Shown: one piece after another, positions 16,914 through 24,695 of the stretch | How positions within the stretch are numbered: the stretch's first letter is position 1 | Layout of the letters: every line of letters begins with the position of its first letter | Assembly (NCBI RefSeq): GCF_036014115.1 | Contig: NZ_CP107913.1 | Coordinates: 1,984,001-2,048,000 of the forward strand | Direction of reading: 5' to 3' | Length of the DNA stretch: 64,000 nt | DNA from: Streptomyces sp. NBC_00448 | Lineage (GTDB): Bacteria; Actinomycetota; Actinomycetes; Streptomycetales; Streptomycetaceae | Made by a program: the position numbers and the translations under genes | Notes under the pieces: model-generated | Databases searched by the model: none | What the model was told of the DNA's origin: nothing | Seen by the model: the letters and a program-made list of their open reading frames with translations, nothing else

Positions 16914-18419
16914 ATGGAAGTCCCCTCCGACCCCACCCCGGACCGGCCCGAGCAGCCTCCGTCGGCGCAGCCACCTTCCGAGCACCCGCCCTCCGAGCAC
17001 CCGCCGTCGAAGCAGCCGGCCTCGCCGCAGCCGCCGCCCGGGCCCACCCCGCCCCGCGCCGCCGACGCACCCGCGTCCGGCCCCCGCCCCGCCGACGACG
17101 CGTCCCCCACCCCCGCCTCGCCTCTCGCCCGCCTCAACTCCCTCCTCCCGCAGGGCCCTTGGCGCAGCCCCCTGCGCGGCCCCTGGCTCACCTCCGTCTT
17201 CGGGGTGGTCCTGCTCGTCGGCATCCCCGTGCTGTTCCTCACCGGCCTGCTGTCGTACGCCGCCTACAACCCGAACCTGTCGCCGGTCAACGACAAGACC
17301 CCGGGCAAGGGCCTGCTGGGCTTCTACCTCTTCTCGTGGCCGACCCATCCGTACTGGCTGTACCGCGTCGACCAGGGCGTGCACGTCACGCTCGGGATCG
17401 TGCTGGTGCCGGTGCTGCTGGCGAAGCTGTGGTCGGTGGTGCCGAAGCTCTTCACGCTGCCGCCGGTCCGCTCGCCCGCGCACGCGCTGGACCGGCTGTC
17501 GCTGCTGCTACTGGTGGGCGGCGGGATCTTCGAGTTCGTCACCGGCGTGCTGAACGTGCAGCTGGACTACCTCTTCCCCGGGTCGTTCTACCCGCTGCAC
17601 TTCTACGGCGCCTGGGTCTTCTTCGGCGCGGTGGCCGCGCATGTCGCGCTGCGGCTGCCGAGGACCGTACGGGCCCTGCGCAGCCGGGACTTCAGGGCCG
17701 AGTTGCGCACGCCGACCTCCCGTACGGTGCCGGAGGCCGAAGACGACTCCGGCCTGGTCTCCACGCATCCGGCGGCGCCGACGATGTCGCGGCGCGGGGC
17801 GCTGGGCATGGTCGGGCTCGGCTCGGTGGCGCTGTTCGTGGTCACCGCGGGCCAGAGCATCGGCGGGCCGCTGCGTGAGACCGCGCTGCTGGCGCCGCAC
17901 GGCCGCGACCCGGGCACGGGCCCGAACGGCTTCCCGATCAACAAGACCGCGGCGCTGGCGCACATCCGCCCGCAGGACGTGGGCGAGGGCTGGCGGCTCG
18001 TGGTGCACGGCGCCGGCAACGGCCACCGGGTGTCGCTGACCCTCGACGAGCTGCGGGCGATGGCCCGGCACGGCTCGGCGCTGCCGATCGCCTGCGTCGA
18101 GGGCTGGTCGACGTCGGACCAGCACTGGGAGGGGGTGCGGCTGGCCGACCTCGCGGCGCTGGTCGGCCACCCCACCGACCCGCCAGGGGTGTTCGTGGAG
18201 TCCGCGCAGTTGTCCGGGTCCTTCCGGGCGGTCGCGCTGCGCGCCAACCAGGTCCGCGACCCGCGCTCGCTGCTGGCGCTGCGGGTCAACGGCGCGGAGC
18301 TGTCCCACGACCACGGCTACCCGGCCCGGATCATCGTGCCGAACGCGCCCGGGGTGATGAACACCAAGTGGGTACGCCAACTCACCTTCGGCGCCACGAC
18401 CTTCGGAGCCCGCGCATGA
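16914..18419 (+). CDS. Membrane-anchored molybdopterin oxidoreductase (sulfite-oxidase/YedY fold)
   Basis: A 501-aa protein joining two parts. Residues ~1-75 are Pro-rich and cytoplasmic. Residues ~85-250 hold about five membrane helices with conserved histidines (DQGVHVTLG, YPLHFYGAW, AAHVALRL) that suggest b-type haem binding. After an Arg-rich junction (SRRGALGMVGLG) a sulfite-oxidase-fold molybdopterin domain follows (~310-495), with the likely Mo-ligand Cys in IACVEGWST (~393). It resembles YedY and YedZ fused in one chain. The ATG follows TACAGT by 7 bases (leaderless). It overlaps the next gene by four bases, so the two are co-translated. Substrate unknown. Confidence 0.8.
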   Translation: MEVPSDPTPDRPEQPPSAQPPSEHPPSEHPPSKQPASPQPPPGPTPPRAADAPASGPRPADDASPTPASPLARLNSLLPQGPWRSPLRGPWLTSVFGVVLLVGIPVLFLTGLLSYAAYNPNLSPVNDKTPGKGLLGFYLFSWPTHPYWLYRVDQGVHVTLGIVLVPVLLAKLWSVVPKLFTLPPVRSPAHALDRLSLLLLVGGGIFEFVTGVLNVQLDYLFPGSFYPLHFYGAWVFFGAVAAHVALRLPRTVRALRSRDFRAELRTPTSRTVPEAEDDSGLVSTHPAAPTMSRRGALGMVGLGSVALFVVTAGQSIGGPLRETALLAPHGRDPGTGPNGFPINKTAALAHIRPQDVGEGWRLVVHGAGNGHRVSLTLDELRAMARHGSALPIACVEGWSTSDQHWEGVRLADLAALVGHPTDPPGVFVESAQLSGSFRAVALRANQVRDPRSLLALRVNGAELSHDHGYPARIIVPNAPGVMNTKWVRQLTFGATTFGARA

Positions 18420-19000
18420 ACCGCCGCATGCCGCACCGCCGTACGCCGACTCCCCTCCGTCGTAAGCCGGTTGCCCGCCGCCGTACGCCGACTTCACCGC
18501 GCCACGGTCCGATCGAGCGGTTCCGGGCGCTGTACGGCGCCTCCCCCGCCCACCTGCTCATCCTCCTCGCCTCCTTCGCGGTCTGCGGGTACGCCGCCGA
18601 ACGGCTGCTGGAGCGGAACTGGTTCGACGTGGCGAAGTGGGTGGTGGGCGCGGCGCTGCTGCACGACCTGGTGCTGCTGCCGGCGTACGCGGTCGCGGAC
18701 TGGGCGCTGCACAAGGCGCTGGGCGCGCGGCGCTCCGGCTCGCGCAACGCCGTCGTCGACCACATCCGGTTGCCCGCCTTCCTGTCCCTGCTGCTCCTGC
18801 TCGTGTACTGGCCGCTGATCAGCGGGGCCAGGACGCACTACGCGGCGGCGACCGCGCTGGACCCGGACGTCTTCCTCGGCCGCTGGGCGCTGATCACCAC
18901 CGCGCTCTTCGCGGCCTCCGGGGCGGCGTTCGCGCTGCGCCGGTGGCGGGCGGCGCGGCGGCCCGGGCGAGGACCGGCGCGCGCGGACCCGTCCGGATGA
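18416..19000 (+). CDS. Small integral membrane protein
   Basis: A 194-aa protein with an Arg/Pro-rich basic N-terminus (about 35 residues) and four hydrophobic helices, ending in a basic tail. The ATG overlaps the stop of the oxidoreductase gene (ATGA), so it is translationally coupled and may be a subunit or assembly partner of that enzyme. No family with known activity is recognised. Confidence 0.72.
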   Translation: MNRRMPHRRTPTPLRRKPVARRRTPTSPRHGPIERFRALYGASPAHLLILLASFAVCGYAAERLLERNWFDVAKWVVGAALLHDLVLLPAYAVADWALHKALGARRSGSRNAVVDHIRLPAFLSLLLLLVYWPLISGARTHYAAATALDPDVFLGRWALITTALFAASGAAFALRRWRAARRPGRGPARADPSG

Positions 19001-19092
19001 GGACGCGGCAGCGGAAGCGGGGTCCTTACGGACCTGTGACGCCCCCGCGCGCAGCCGCCTGTGGGCCCGGCACGGACCCTAGGGTCGGCGCC

Positions 19093-20196
19093 ATGCGCGT
19101 ACTCGTCACCGGCGGCGCGGGCTTCATCGGCTCCCACATCGTCGCCGCCCTCACCGCCCGCGGGCACGAACCGGTCGTCCTCGACGCCCTGCTGCCCTCC
19201 GCCCACCCGGTGCCTCCCGCGCTGCCGCCGTTCCCCGCCGCGCGGTGGCTGCACGCCGACGTACGGGACGGCGCGGCGGTCGCGGGCGCGCTGCGGGGCG
19301 TGGACGCGGTGTGCCACCAGGCGGCGATGGTCGGCCTCGGCAAGGACTTCGCGGACGCGCCGGCGTACACCGACTGCAACGACGTCGGCACGGCGGTGCT
19401 GCTCGCCGCGATGGCCGCGGCCGGGGTGCGCGACCTGGTGCTCGCCGGTTCGATGGTCGTCTACGGCGAGGGCCGCTACGACTGCGCGCGGCACGGCCGG
19501 GTCGCGCCGGGCCCGCGCGCCGCCGGGGAGTTGGCGGCGGGCCGCTTCGAACCGCCGTGCCCGGTCTGCGGCGCGCCGCTGGCCCCCGGGCTGGTCGACG
19601 AGGACGCGCCGACCGACCCCCGCAACGTCTACGCGACGACCAAGCTCGCCCAGGAGCACCTGGCCGCGTCCTGGGCGCGCGCCACCGACAGCCGTGCCGT
19701 CGCCCTGCGTTACCACAACGTCTACGGTCCCGGCATGCCGCGCGACACCCCGTACGCCGGAGTGGCGTCCTTCTTCCGCTCCTCACTCGCGCGCGGCGAG
19801 GCGCCGCGGGTGTTCGAAGACGGCGGCCAGCGCCGCGACTTCGTGCACGTCCGCGATATCGCGGCGGCCAACGTCCTTGCTCTGGAGGCGGTTTCGGGCC
19901 GACCGCCGGGTACCTTCCGCGCCTTCAACGCCGGCAGCGGCACCCCGCACACCGTCGGCGAGATGGCCCGGGCGCTGGCGGACGCGCACGGCGGCCCGGC
20001 ACCCGTGGTCACCGGCGAGTTCCGGCTCGGCGACGTCCGGCACATCACCGCGTCCTCGGCACGGCTGCGCGACGAGATCGGCTGGCGCCCGCAGGTCGAA
20101 TTCCTCGACGGGGTGCGGGAGTTCGCGCATGCCGGGCTGCGCGGTCAGGCCCCGGCGGCGGCTCGTCCGGCGACGGAGCGGACCGGTGCGCGATGA
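19093..20196 (+). CDS. NAD-dependent sugar-nucleotide epimerase/dehydratase with Cys-rich insert
   Basis: A 367-aa extended SDR. TGGAGFIGSH near the N-terminus binds NAD, and VYATTKLAQEHL carries the catalytic Tyr-x-x-x-Lys. Between them an insert of about 40 residues (128-165) contains Cys, Cys-x-x-Cys (CPVCGAP) and His, which looks like a small zinc-binding loop. The family acts on nucleotide sugars such as UDP-glucose. The ATG follows TAGGGT by 7 bases (leaderless). It overlaps the DUF2064 gene by four bases, so these two act together, probably in making an envelope or secondary-metabolite glycan. Confidence 0.83.
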   Translation: MRVLVTGGAGFIGSHIVAALTARGHEPVVLDALLPSAHPVPPALPPFPAARWLHADVRDGAAVAGALRGVDAVCHQAAMVGLGKDFADAPAYTDCNDVGTAVLLAAMAAAGVRDLVLAGSMVVYGEGRYDCARHGRVAPGPRAAGELAAGRFEPPCPVCGAPLAPGLVDEDAPTDPRNVYATTKLAQEHLAASWARATDSRAVALRYHNVYGPGMPRDTPYAGVASFFRSSLARGEAPRVFEDGGQRRDFVHVRDIAAANVLALEAVSGRPPGTFRAFNAGSGTPHTVGEMARALADAHGGPAPVVTGEFRLGDVRHITASSARLRDEIGWRPQVEFLDGVREFAHAGLRGQAPAAARPATERTGAR

Positions 20197-20924
20197 CGAC
20201 CCTGCTGGTGATCGCCAAGGAGCCGGTGCCGGGCCGGGTCAAGACCCGCCTGACGCCCTATCACTCTCATGACGAGGCGGCGCTGCTGGCGCGGGCCGCG
20301 CTCACGGACACGCTGTCGGCGGTGCTGCGCACGCCCGCGACGCGCCGGGTGCTGGTGCTGGACGGTGCGCCCGGGCCGTGGCTGCCCCCGGGGTTCGAGG
20401 TGGTACCGCAGGTGGCGGGCGGGCTGGACGAACGGCTGGCGGCGGCGTTCGGGATGTGCCGGGGCCCGGCGGTGCTGGTGGGCATGGACACCCCGCAGCT
20501 CACCCCGGAGCTGCTGCGGCCCGCGGTGGAACCGTTCGCCTGGCGGGGGTGCTCGGCGTGGTTCGGGCCCGCGGCCGACGGCGGGTTCTGGGCGCTGGGC
20601 CTGGCCGACCCCGACCCGGCGCTGCTGCGCGGGGTGCCGATGTCGAAGCCGTGGACCGGGCGGGCCCAGCGCGACCGGCTGCTCGCGGCGGGGCTGGCCG
20701 TCCGCGATCTGCCGGTGCTGCGCGACGTGGACACCGCGGCGGACGCGAGGGAGGTGGCCGCGCTCGCGCCCGGCACCCGCTTCGCGCGGACGCTGGCGGC
20801 GCTGGCCGCGACGGGGCGGGCCGGGACGGGGCGGGCAGCGACCGGTCGGACCGGTGCGGACGCCCCGGACGCGGGCCCGGGATGGGCTACGGCTCGAAGC
20901 GGTAGCCCATCCCCGGCTCGGTGA
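20193..20924 (+). CDS. DUF2064/TIGR04282 glycosyltransferase-like protein
   Basis: A 243-aa GT-A-like nucleotidyl/glycosyl transferase. The opening MTTLLVIAKEPVPGRVKTRL is the hallmark of this family, and VLVGMDTPQLTPELL with GPAADGGFWALGL carry the acidic metal-binding positions. Family members are annotated in arsenosugar and other sugar pathways; the exact donor is unknown. ATGA overlap couples it to the epimerase. Its last 38 bases overlap the convergent kdpE gene, and the C-terminal ~35 residues are low-complexity, so the end may be a recent extension. Confidence 0.8.
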   Translation: MTTLLVIAKEPVPGRVKTRLTPYHSHDEAALLARAALTDTLSAVLRTPATRRVLVLDGAPGPWLPPGFEVVPQVAGGLDERLAAAFGMCRGPAVLVGMDTPQLTPELLRPAVEPFAWRGCSAWFGPAADGGFWALGLADPDPALLRGVPMSKPWTGRAQRDRLLAAGLAVRDLPVLRDVDTAADAREVAALAPGTRFARTLAALAATGRAGTGRAATGRTGADAPDAGPGWATARSGSPSPAR

Positions 20925-21579
20925 TGAGGTGGCGCGGCCGGGCCGGATCGGGTTCGAGCTTGCGGCGCAACTGCGCGAGGTAGACCCGCAGGTAGTTGGT
21001 CTCCGAGCGGTAGGAGGGCCCCCACACCTCCTGGAGCAGTTGCGTCTGCGTGACCAGCCGCCCGGGGTTGCGGACCAGGACTTCGAGCAGGTGCCACTCG
21101 GTGGGGGTGAGCCGTACATCGGCGCCGCCGCTGCCGTGCACCTTCTTCGCGGCCAGGTCCACCGTGAAGGCGTCGGTGACGACCACGGCCTGGTCGTCGG
21201 CGCCCGCGCCGGTGCCGGGTTCGGCGCGGCGGACCGCGGCACGCAGCCGGGCCAGCAACTCGTCCATGCCGAACGGCTTGGTGACGTAGTCGTCGGCGCC
21301 CGCGTCGAGCGCCTGGACCTTCTCCTTGGAGGCGTGCCGGGCCGACAGCACGATGATCGGCACCCGGGTCCAGCCGCGCAGCCCGCGGATCACCTGGGCG
21401 CCGTCCATGTCGGGCAGGCTCAGGTCGAGCAGCACCACGTCGGGGTTGTGGGCGGCGGCCAGCCGCAGCGCGCCGGCGCCGTCGGGCGCGGCGTCCACGT
21501 CGTAGTGGCGGGCCCGCAGGTTGATCACCAGCGCCCGCACCAGCTGGGGTTCGTCGTCCACTACCAGGACCCGGGTCAT
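20887..21579 (-). CDS. kdpE: Response regulator KdpE
   Basis: A 230-aa OmpR-class regulator. The receiver domain has DDEP, the phospho-Asp in VLLDLSLPDMDG and Lys in YVTKPFG; the winged helix (LTPTEWHLLEVL to YLRVYLAQLRRKLEP, then GMGYRFEP) is KdpE-like. It answers the sensor KdpD, whose stop codon overlaps this start (ATGA). Its normal target, kdpFABC, is not in the window; the divergent KimA-like permease is a likely local target through the direct repeat at 24578-24596. Confidence 0.92.
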   Translation of the reverse strand: MTRVLVVDDEPQLVRALVINLRARHYDVDAAPDGAGALRLAAAHNPDVVLLDLSLPDMDGAQVIRGLRGWTRVPIIVLSARHASKEKVQALDAGADDYVTKPFGMDELLARLRAAVRRAEPGTGAGADDQAVVVTDAFTVDLAAKKVHGSGGADVRLTPTEWHLLEVLVRNPGRLVTQTQLLQEVWGPSYRSETNYLRVYLAQLRRKLEPDPARPRHLITEPGMGYRFEP

Positions 21580-24419
21580 CGTTCGGGCACTGCCTCTCGC
21601 AGATCGGGGTCGGGGGTGGCGCCGGGCGCGGTGGGCAGCGTGAAGACCATGCTCAGGCCGCCTCCGGGGGTGTCCTCCGCGGTCAGGGTGCCGCCCATCG
21701 CCTCGGTGAAGCCGCGGGCCACCGCCAGGCCGAGCCCGACGCCCGTACCGGCCGGGGGCGCGTCGCCGTAGCGCTGGAACGGTTCGAACACCAGGTCCTT
21801 CGCCTCCTCCGGTACGCCCGGACCGCGGTCGATCACCCGCACCTCGACCCGGGTGCCGTCCGGCAGCGCCAGCGGGTCGGCCCTGATCACGACCGGGGCG
21901 CCCGGCGGGCTGTACTTGACGGCGTTCTCCACCACGTTGGCGACGGCCCGCTCCAGCAGTCCGGTGTCGGCGCGCACCAGCGGCAGCGCCTCCGGCACCT
22001 CCAGCCGTACGGCGTCGGCCGGCACTTCGGCGAGCGCGGCCGGCACCACCTCCTCCAGGGCGATGTCGCGCAGCAGCGCGTTGACCGCGCCGGTGCGCAG
22101 CCGGCTCATGTCGAGCAGGTTGCCGATGAGGTGGTTGAGCCGGTCGGCGCCGGTCTCGATGCCGGCGAGCAACTCCGCCTCGTCCTCGGCGCTCCAGTCC
22201 ACCTCGTCGGAGCGCAGCGAGGTGACGGCCGCCTTGATGCCGGCGAGCGGGGTGCGCAGGTCGTGGGAGACCGCGGCGAGCAGCGCGGTGCGGATACGGT
22301 TCCCCTCGGCGAGCCGGCGCGCCCGGGCGGCCTGCTCGGCCAGCCGCCTGCGCTCCAGCAGCGCGGCGGTCTGCGCGGCGAACGCGACCAGCACCCGGCG
22401 GTCCTGGGCCGGCAGCACCCGCCCGTTCAGCGCCAGCACCAGCCGCTCGCCGGCCGGCACCTCCACGTCGGCCCCTTCGGGTTCCACCGCGGGATTCGGC
22501 CCGACCGAGGCCGCGGTACGCCATCCGCCCTGCCGCCCCGGCCACCCCGCGCCGCCCGCCCGGCCGGCCCCGCCGGGCGCCGGTGCGGCCTGGCCGCCCC
22601 CTCCCGCGCTGCCGGAGGAACCCGAGGCGCCCGAGGCACCGATCCGCCCTCCCACGTCCGCCCGGCCGCCCCGGCCCCCGCGGCCGGCCGCGGGCGGCGC
22701 ACCCTCGTCGTCAGGGCCGCCGTCCGCGTCCGCCGCGGTGGCGCCCGTGCCTCCGTCGGGGGCGCCCCCGACGGTGGCGTCCACCGGGCCGGAAGCGTCC
22801 GCGTCGTGGTACTCCAGCAGCGCCGCGGACTCCATCGCGAAGGTCTCGCGCACCCGGTCGAGCAGCGCGGTGATGCTGTCGGTGCCGTCCTCGCCGCGCA
22901 GGACGGCACCGGCGAGGTAGCCGAGGATCTCGGTCTCGGCACGGCTGCGGGCGGCCTGTTGGGCGCGGCGGGCGGCGAGGTCCACCACGGAGGCGACCGC
23001 GATCCCGACGGCGACGAAGATCACCAGGGCGAGCAGGTTCTGCGGGTCGGAGATGGTGAAGGTGTGGGTGGGGGGCGCGAAGAAGTAGTTGAGCAGGAGT
23101 GAGCCGAGCAGGGCCGCGGCGATCGCCGGGAAGACCCCGCCGACCAGGGCGGCGGCGACCGTGAGGGTGAGGAAGAGCAGCAGCGGCGTGGTGAGACCGG
23201 GCGAGCCGGAGCCGGCGCGCAGCGCGAGGGTGAGCAGCGGCGGTCCGCCGAGGCCGATCAGCCAGCCGCCGACCGCGCGGGCCCGGCCCAGGCCGATCGG
23301 CAGCCGCCCGGGCAGCCGGGGCCGGCCGCCGGCGACGTGCTCGTGGGTGACGATGTGCACGTCGATGTCGCCGGACTCACGAGCCACGGTGGCGCCGACC
23401 CCGGGCCCGAGGACGTACTGCCAGGCTTTGCGGCGGCTGGAGCCGAGCACGATCTGGGTGGCGTCCACGCCGCGCGCGAAGTCGAGCATCGCGGCGGGGA
23501 TGTCGCCGCCGACCACGGAGTGGTAGCTGCCGCCGAGGTCCTCGACCAGCCGGCGCTGCCCGCCGAGGTCGCCCGCGGACGCGCCGACCAGGCCGTCGGA
23601 GCGCACCACGTGCACCGCGAGCAGTTCGCTGCCGGACCCCTTCGCCGCGATCCGGGCGGCCCGCCGGATCAAGGTGGCGCCCTCGGGGCCGCCGGTGAGG
23701 CCGACCACGATGCGCTCGCGGGTCTGCCAGGTCTGGGCGATGCCGTGCTCGGCGCGGTAGCGCAGCAGGTACTCGTCGACCCGGTCCGCGGTCCACAGCA
23801 GCGCCAGTTCGCGCAGCGCGGTGAGGTTGCCGGGCCGGAAGTAGTGCGACAGGGCGGCGTCGACCCGGTCGGGGGCGTAGACGTTGCCGTGCGCGAGGCG
23901 GCGGCGCAGCGCGTCGGGGTCCATGTCGACCAGCTCGATCTGCGCGGCGCGCCGGACCACCTCGTCGGGCACGGTCTCCTGCTGCCGCACTCCGGTGATG
24001 CCCTCGACGACGTCGCCCAGGGACTCCAGGTGCTGGATGTTGACGGTGGAGACCACGTCGATGCCCGCCCGCAGCAGTTCCTCGACGTCCTGCCAGCGCT
24101 TGGCGTGGCGGCTGCCGGGCACGTTGGTGTGGGCCAGTTCGTCGACGAGCGCGACCTTGGGGCGGCGCGCCAGCACCGCGTCGAGGTCCATCTCGGTGAA
24201 CTCCGCGCCGCGGTGCGCCACGCGGCGCCGGGGGACGGACTCCAGGCCGGCGAGGAGTTCGCGGGTGCGGGGGCGGCCGTGGTCCTCGACGTAGGCCGCG
24301 ACCACGTCGGTGCCGCGGGCCAGGCGGCGGTGGGCCTCGCCGAGCATCGCGTAGGTCTTGCCCACGCCCGGGGCGGCGCCGAGGTAGATCCGCAGACTGC
24401 CGCCGTGCGACGTGGCCAC
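21576..24419 (-). CDS. kdpD: Osmosensitive K+ sensor histidine kinase KdpD
   Basis: A 947-aa membrane kinase. In order: KdpD domain with Walker A (GAAPGVGKTYAM, residues ~13-24) and LVDELAHTN, a universal-stress-like domain (~250-375), four membrane helices of the DUF4118 type (~400-500), a GAF-like region, an H-box (AVSHDLRTPLAGIKAAV, ~720) and the ATPase boxes (NVVENAVKYSPPG, GTGVGLGLAVARG). Within the GAF region residues ~540-640 are a Gly/Ala/Pro-rich low-complexity insert not normal for the family. GTG 24419 follows GGAGAGG. Divergent from the KimA-like gene. Confidence 0.92.
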   Translation of the reverse strand: MATSHGGSLRIYLGAAPGVGKTYAMLGEAHRRLARGTDVVAAYVEDHGRPRTRELLAGLESVPRRRVAHRGAEFTEMDLDAVLARRPKVALVDELAHTNVPGSRHAKRWQDVEELLRAGIDVVSTVNIQHLESLGDVVEGITGVRQQETVPDEVVRRAAQIELVDMDPDALRRRLAHGNVYAPDRVDAALSHYFRPGNLTALRELALLWTADRVDEYLLRYRAEHGIAQTWQTRERIVVGLTGGPEGATLIRRAARIAAKGSGSELLAVHVVRSDGLVGASAGDLGGQRRLVEDLGGSYHSVVGGDIPAAMLDFARGVDATQIVLGSSRRKAWQYVLGPGVGATVARESGDIDVHIVTHEHVAGGRPRLPGRLPIGLGRARAVGGWLIGLGGPPLLTLALRAGSGSPGLTTPLLLFLTLTVAAALVGGVFPAIAAALLGSLLLNYFFAPPTHTFTISDPQNLLALVIFVAVGIAVASVVDLAARRAQQAARSRAETEILGYLAGAVLRGEDGTDSITALLDRVRETFAMESAALLEYHDADASGPVDATVGGAPDGGTGATAADADGGPDDEGAPPAAGRGGRGGRADVGGRIGASGASGSSGSAGGGGQAAPAPGGAGRAGGAGWPGRQGGWRTAASVGPNPAVEPEGADVEVPAGERLVLALNGRVLPAQDRRVLVAFAAQTAALLERRRLAEQAARARRLAEGNRIRTALLAAVSHDLRTPLAGIKAAVTSLRSDEVDWSAEDEAELLAGIETGADRLNHLIGNLLDMSRLRTGAVNALLRDIALEEVVPAALAEVPADAVRLEVPEALPLVRADTGLLERAVANVVENAVKYSPPGAPVVIRADPLALPDGTRVEVRVIDRGPGVPEEAKDLVFEPFQRYGDAPPAGTGVGLGLAVARGFTEAMGGTLTAEDTPGGGLSMVFTLPTAPGATPDPDLREAVPER

Positions 24420-24577
24420 CGGTACCTCTCCCTCTCGCTCTCGCGTATCCACCGCCTTCGCGCTCCGCGGGCACCTTCGAGCATAGGGCGCCCGGCGACC
24501 GCGCATCGCGCGCGACCAGCGAGAGTGCGGCGCCCTCGGCCGCGTCCCGCCCGGCCGGCGGGGCACCAGACGGAAAC

Positions 24578-24598
24578 GCGTTAAGGACGCGCTAAGAT
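24578..24598 (+). promoter_or_regulatory. Candidate KdpE direct-repeat site and promoter
   Basis: GCGTTAAG and GCGCTAAG form a direct repeat with an 11-bp period, as OmpR-class tandem sites have. TAAGAT (24593-24598) inside the second copy is a good -10 for rightward transcription; no good -35 is present, which suits an activator-dependent promoter. It lies between kdpD and the KimA-like gene. Confidence 0.5.
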
Positions 24599-24695
24599 CC
24601 CCGGCCCGCACCCCCGAATGTCCGATTCGCCCCGACTCCGTGCAGTAGTGATAGGGAAGCCCGCCCACCTTTTCGAATTCCCGAACGGACTGCCC

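Noticed and set aside
24420-24695. Possible c-di-AMP (ydaO-type) riboswitch before the KimA-like gene
   Set aside because: The ~90-base predicted leader is too short and I could not find the conserved riboswitch core or paired stems.
24618-24695. Upstream ATG for the KimA-like protein
   Set aside because: The 26 extra codons use A/T-ending codons unlike the gene, and there is no ribosome site before this ATG.
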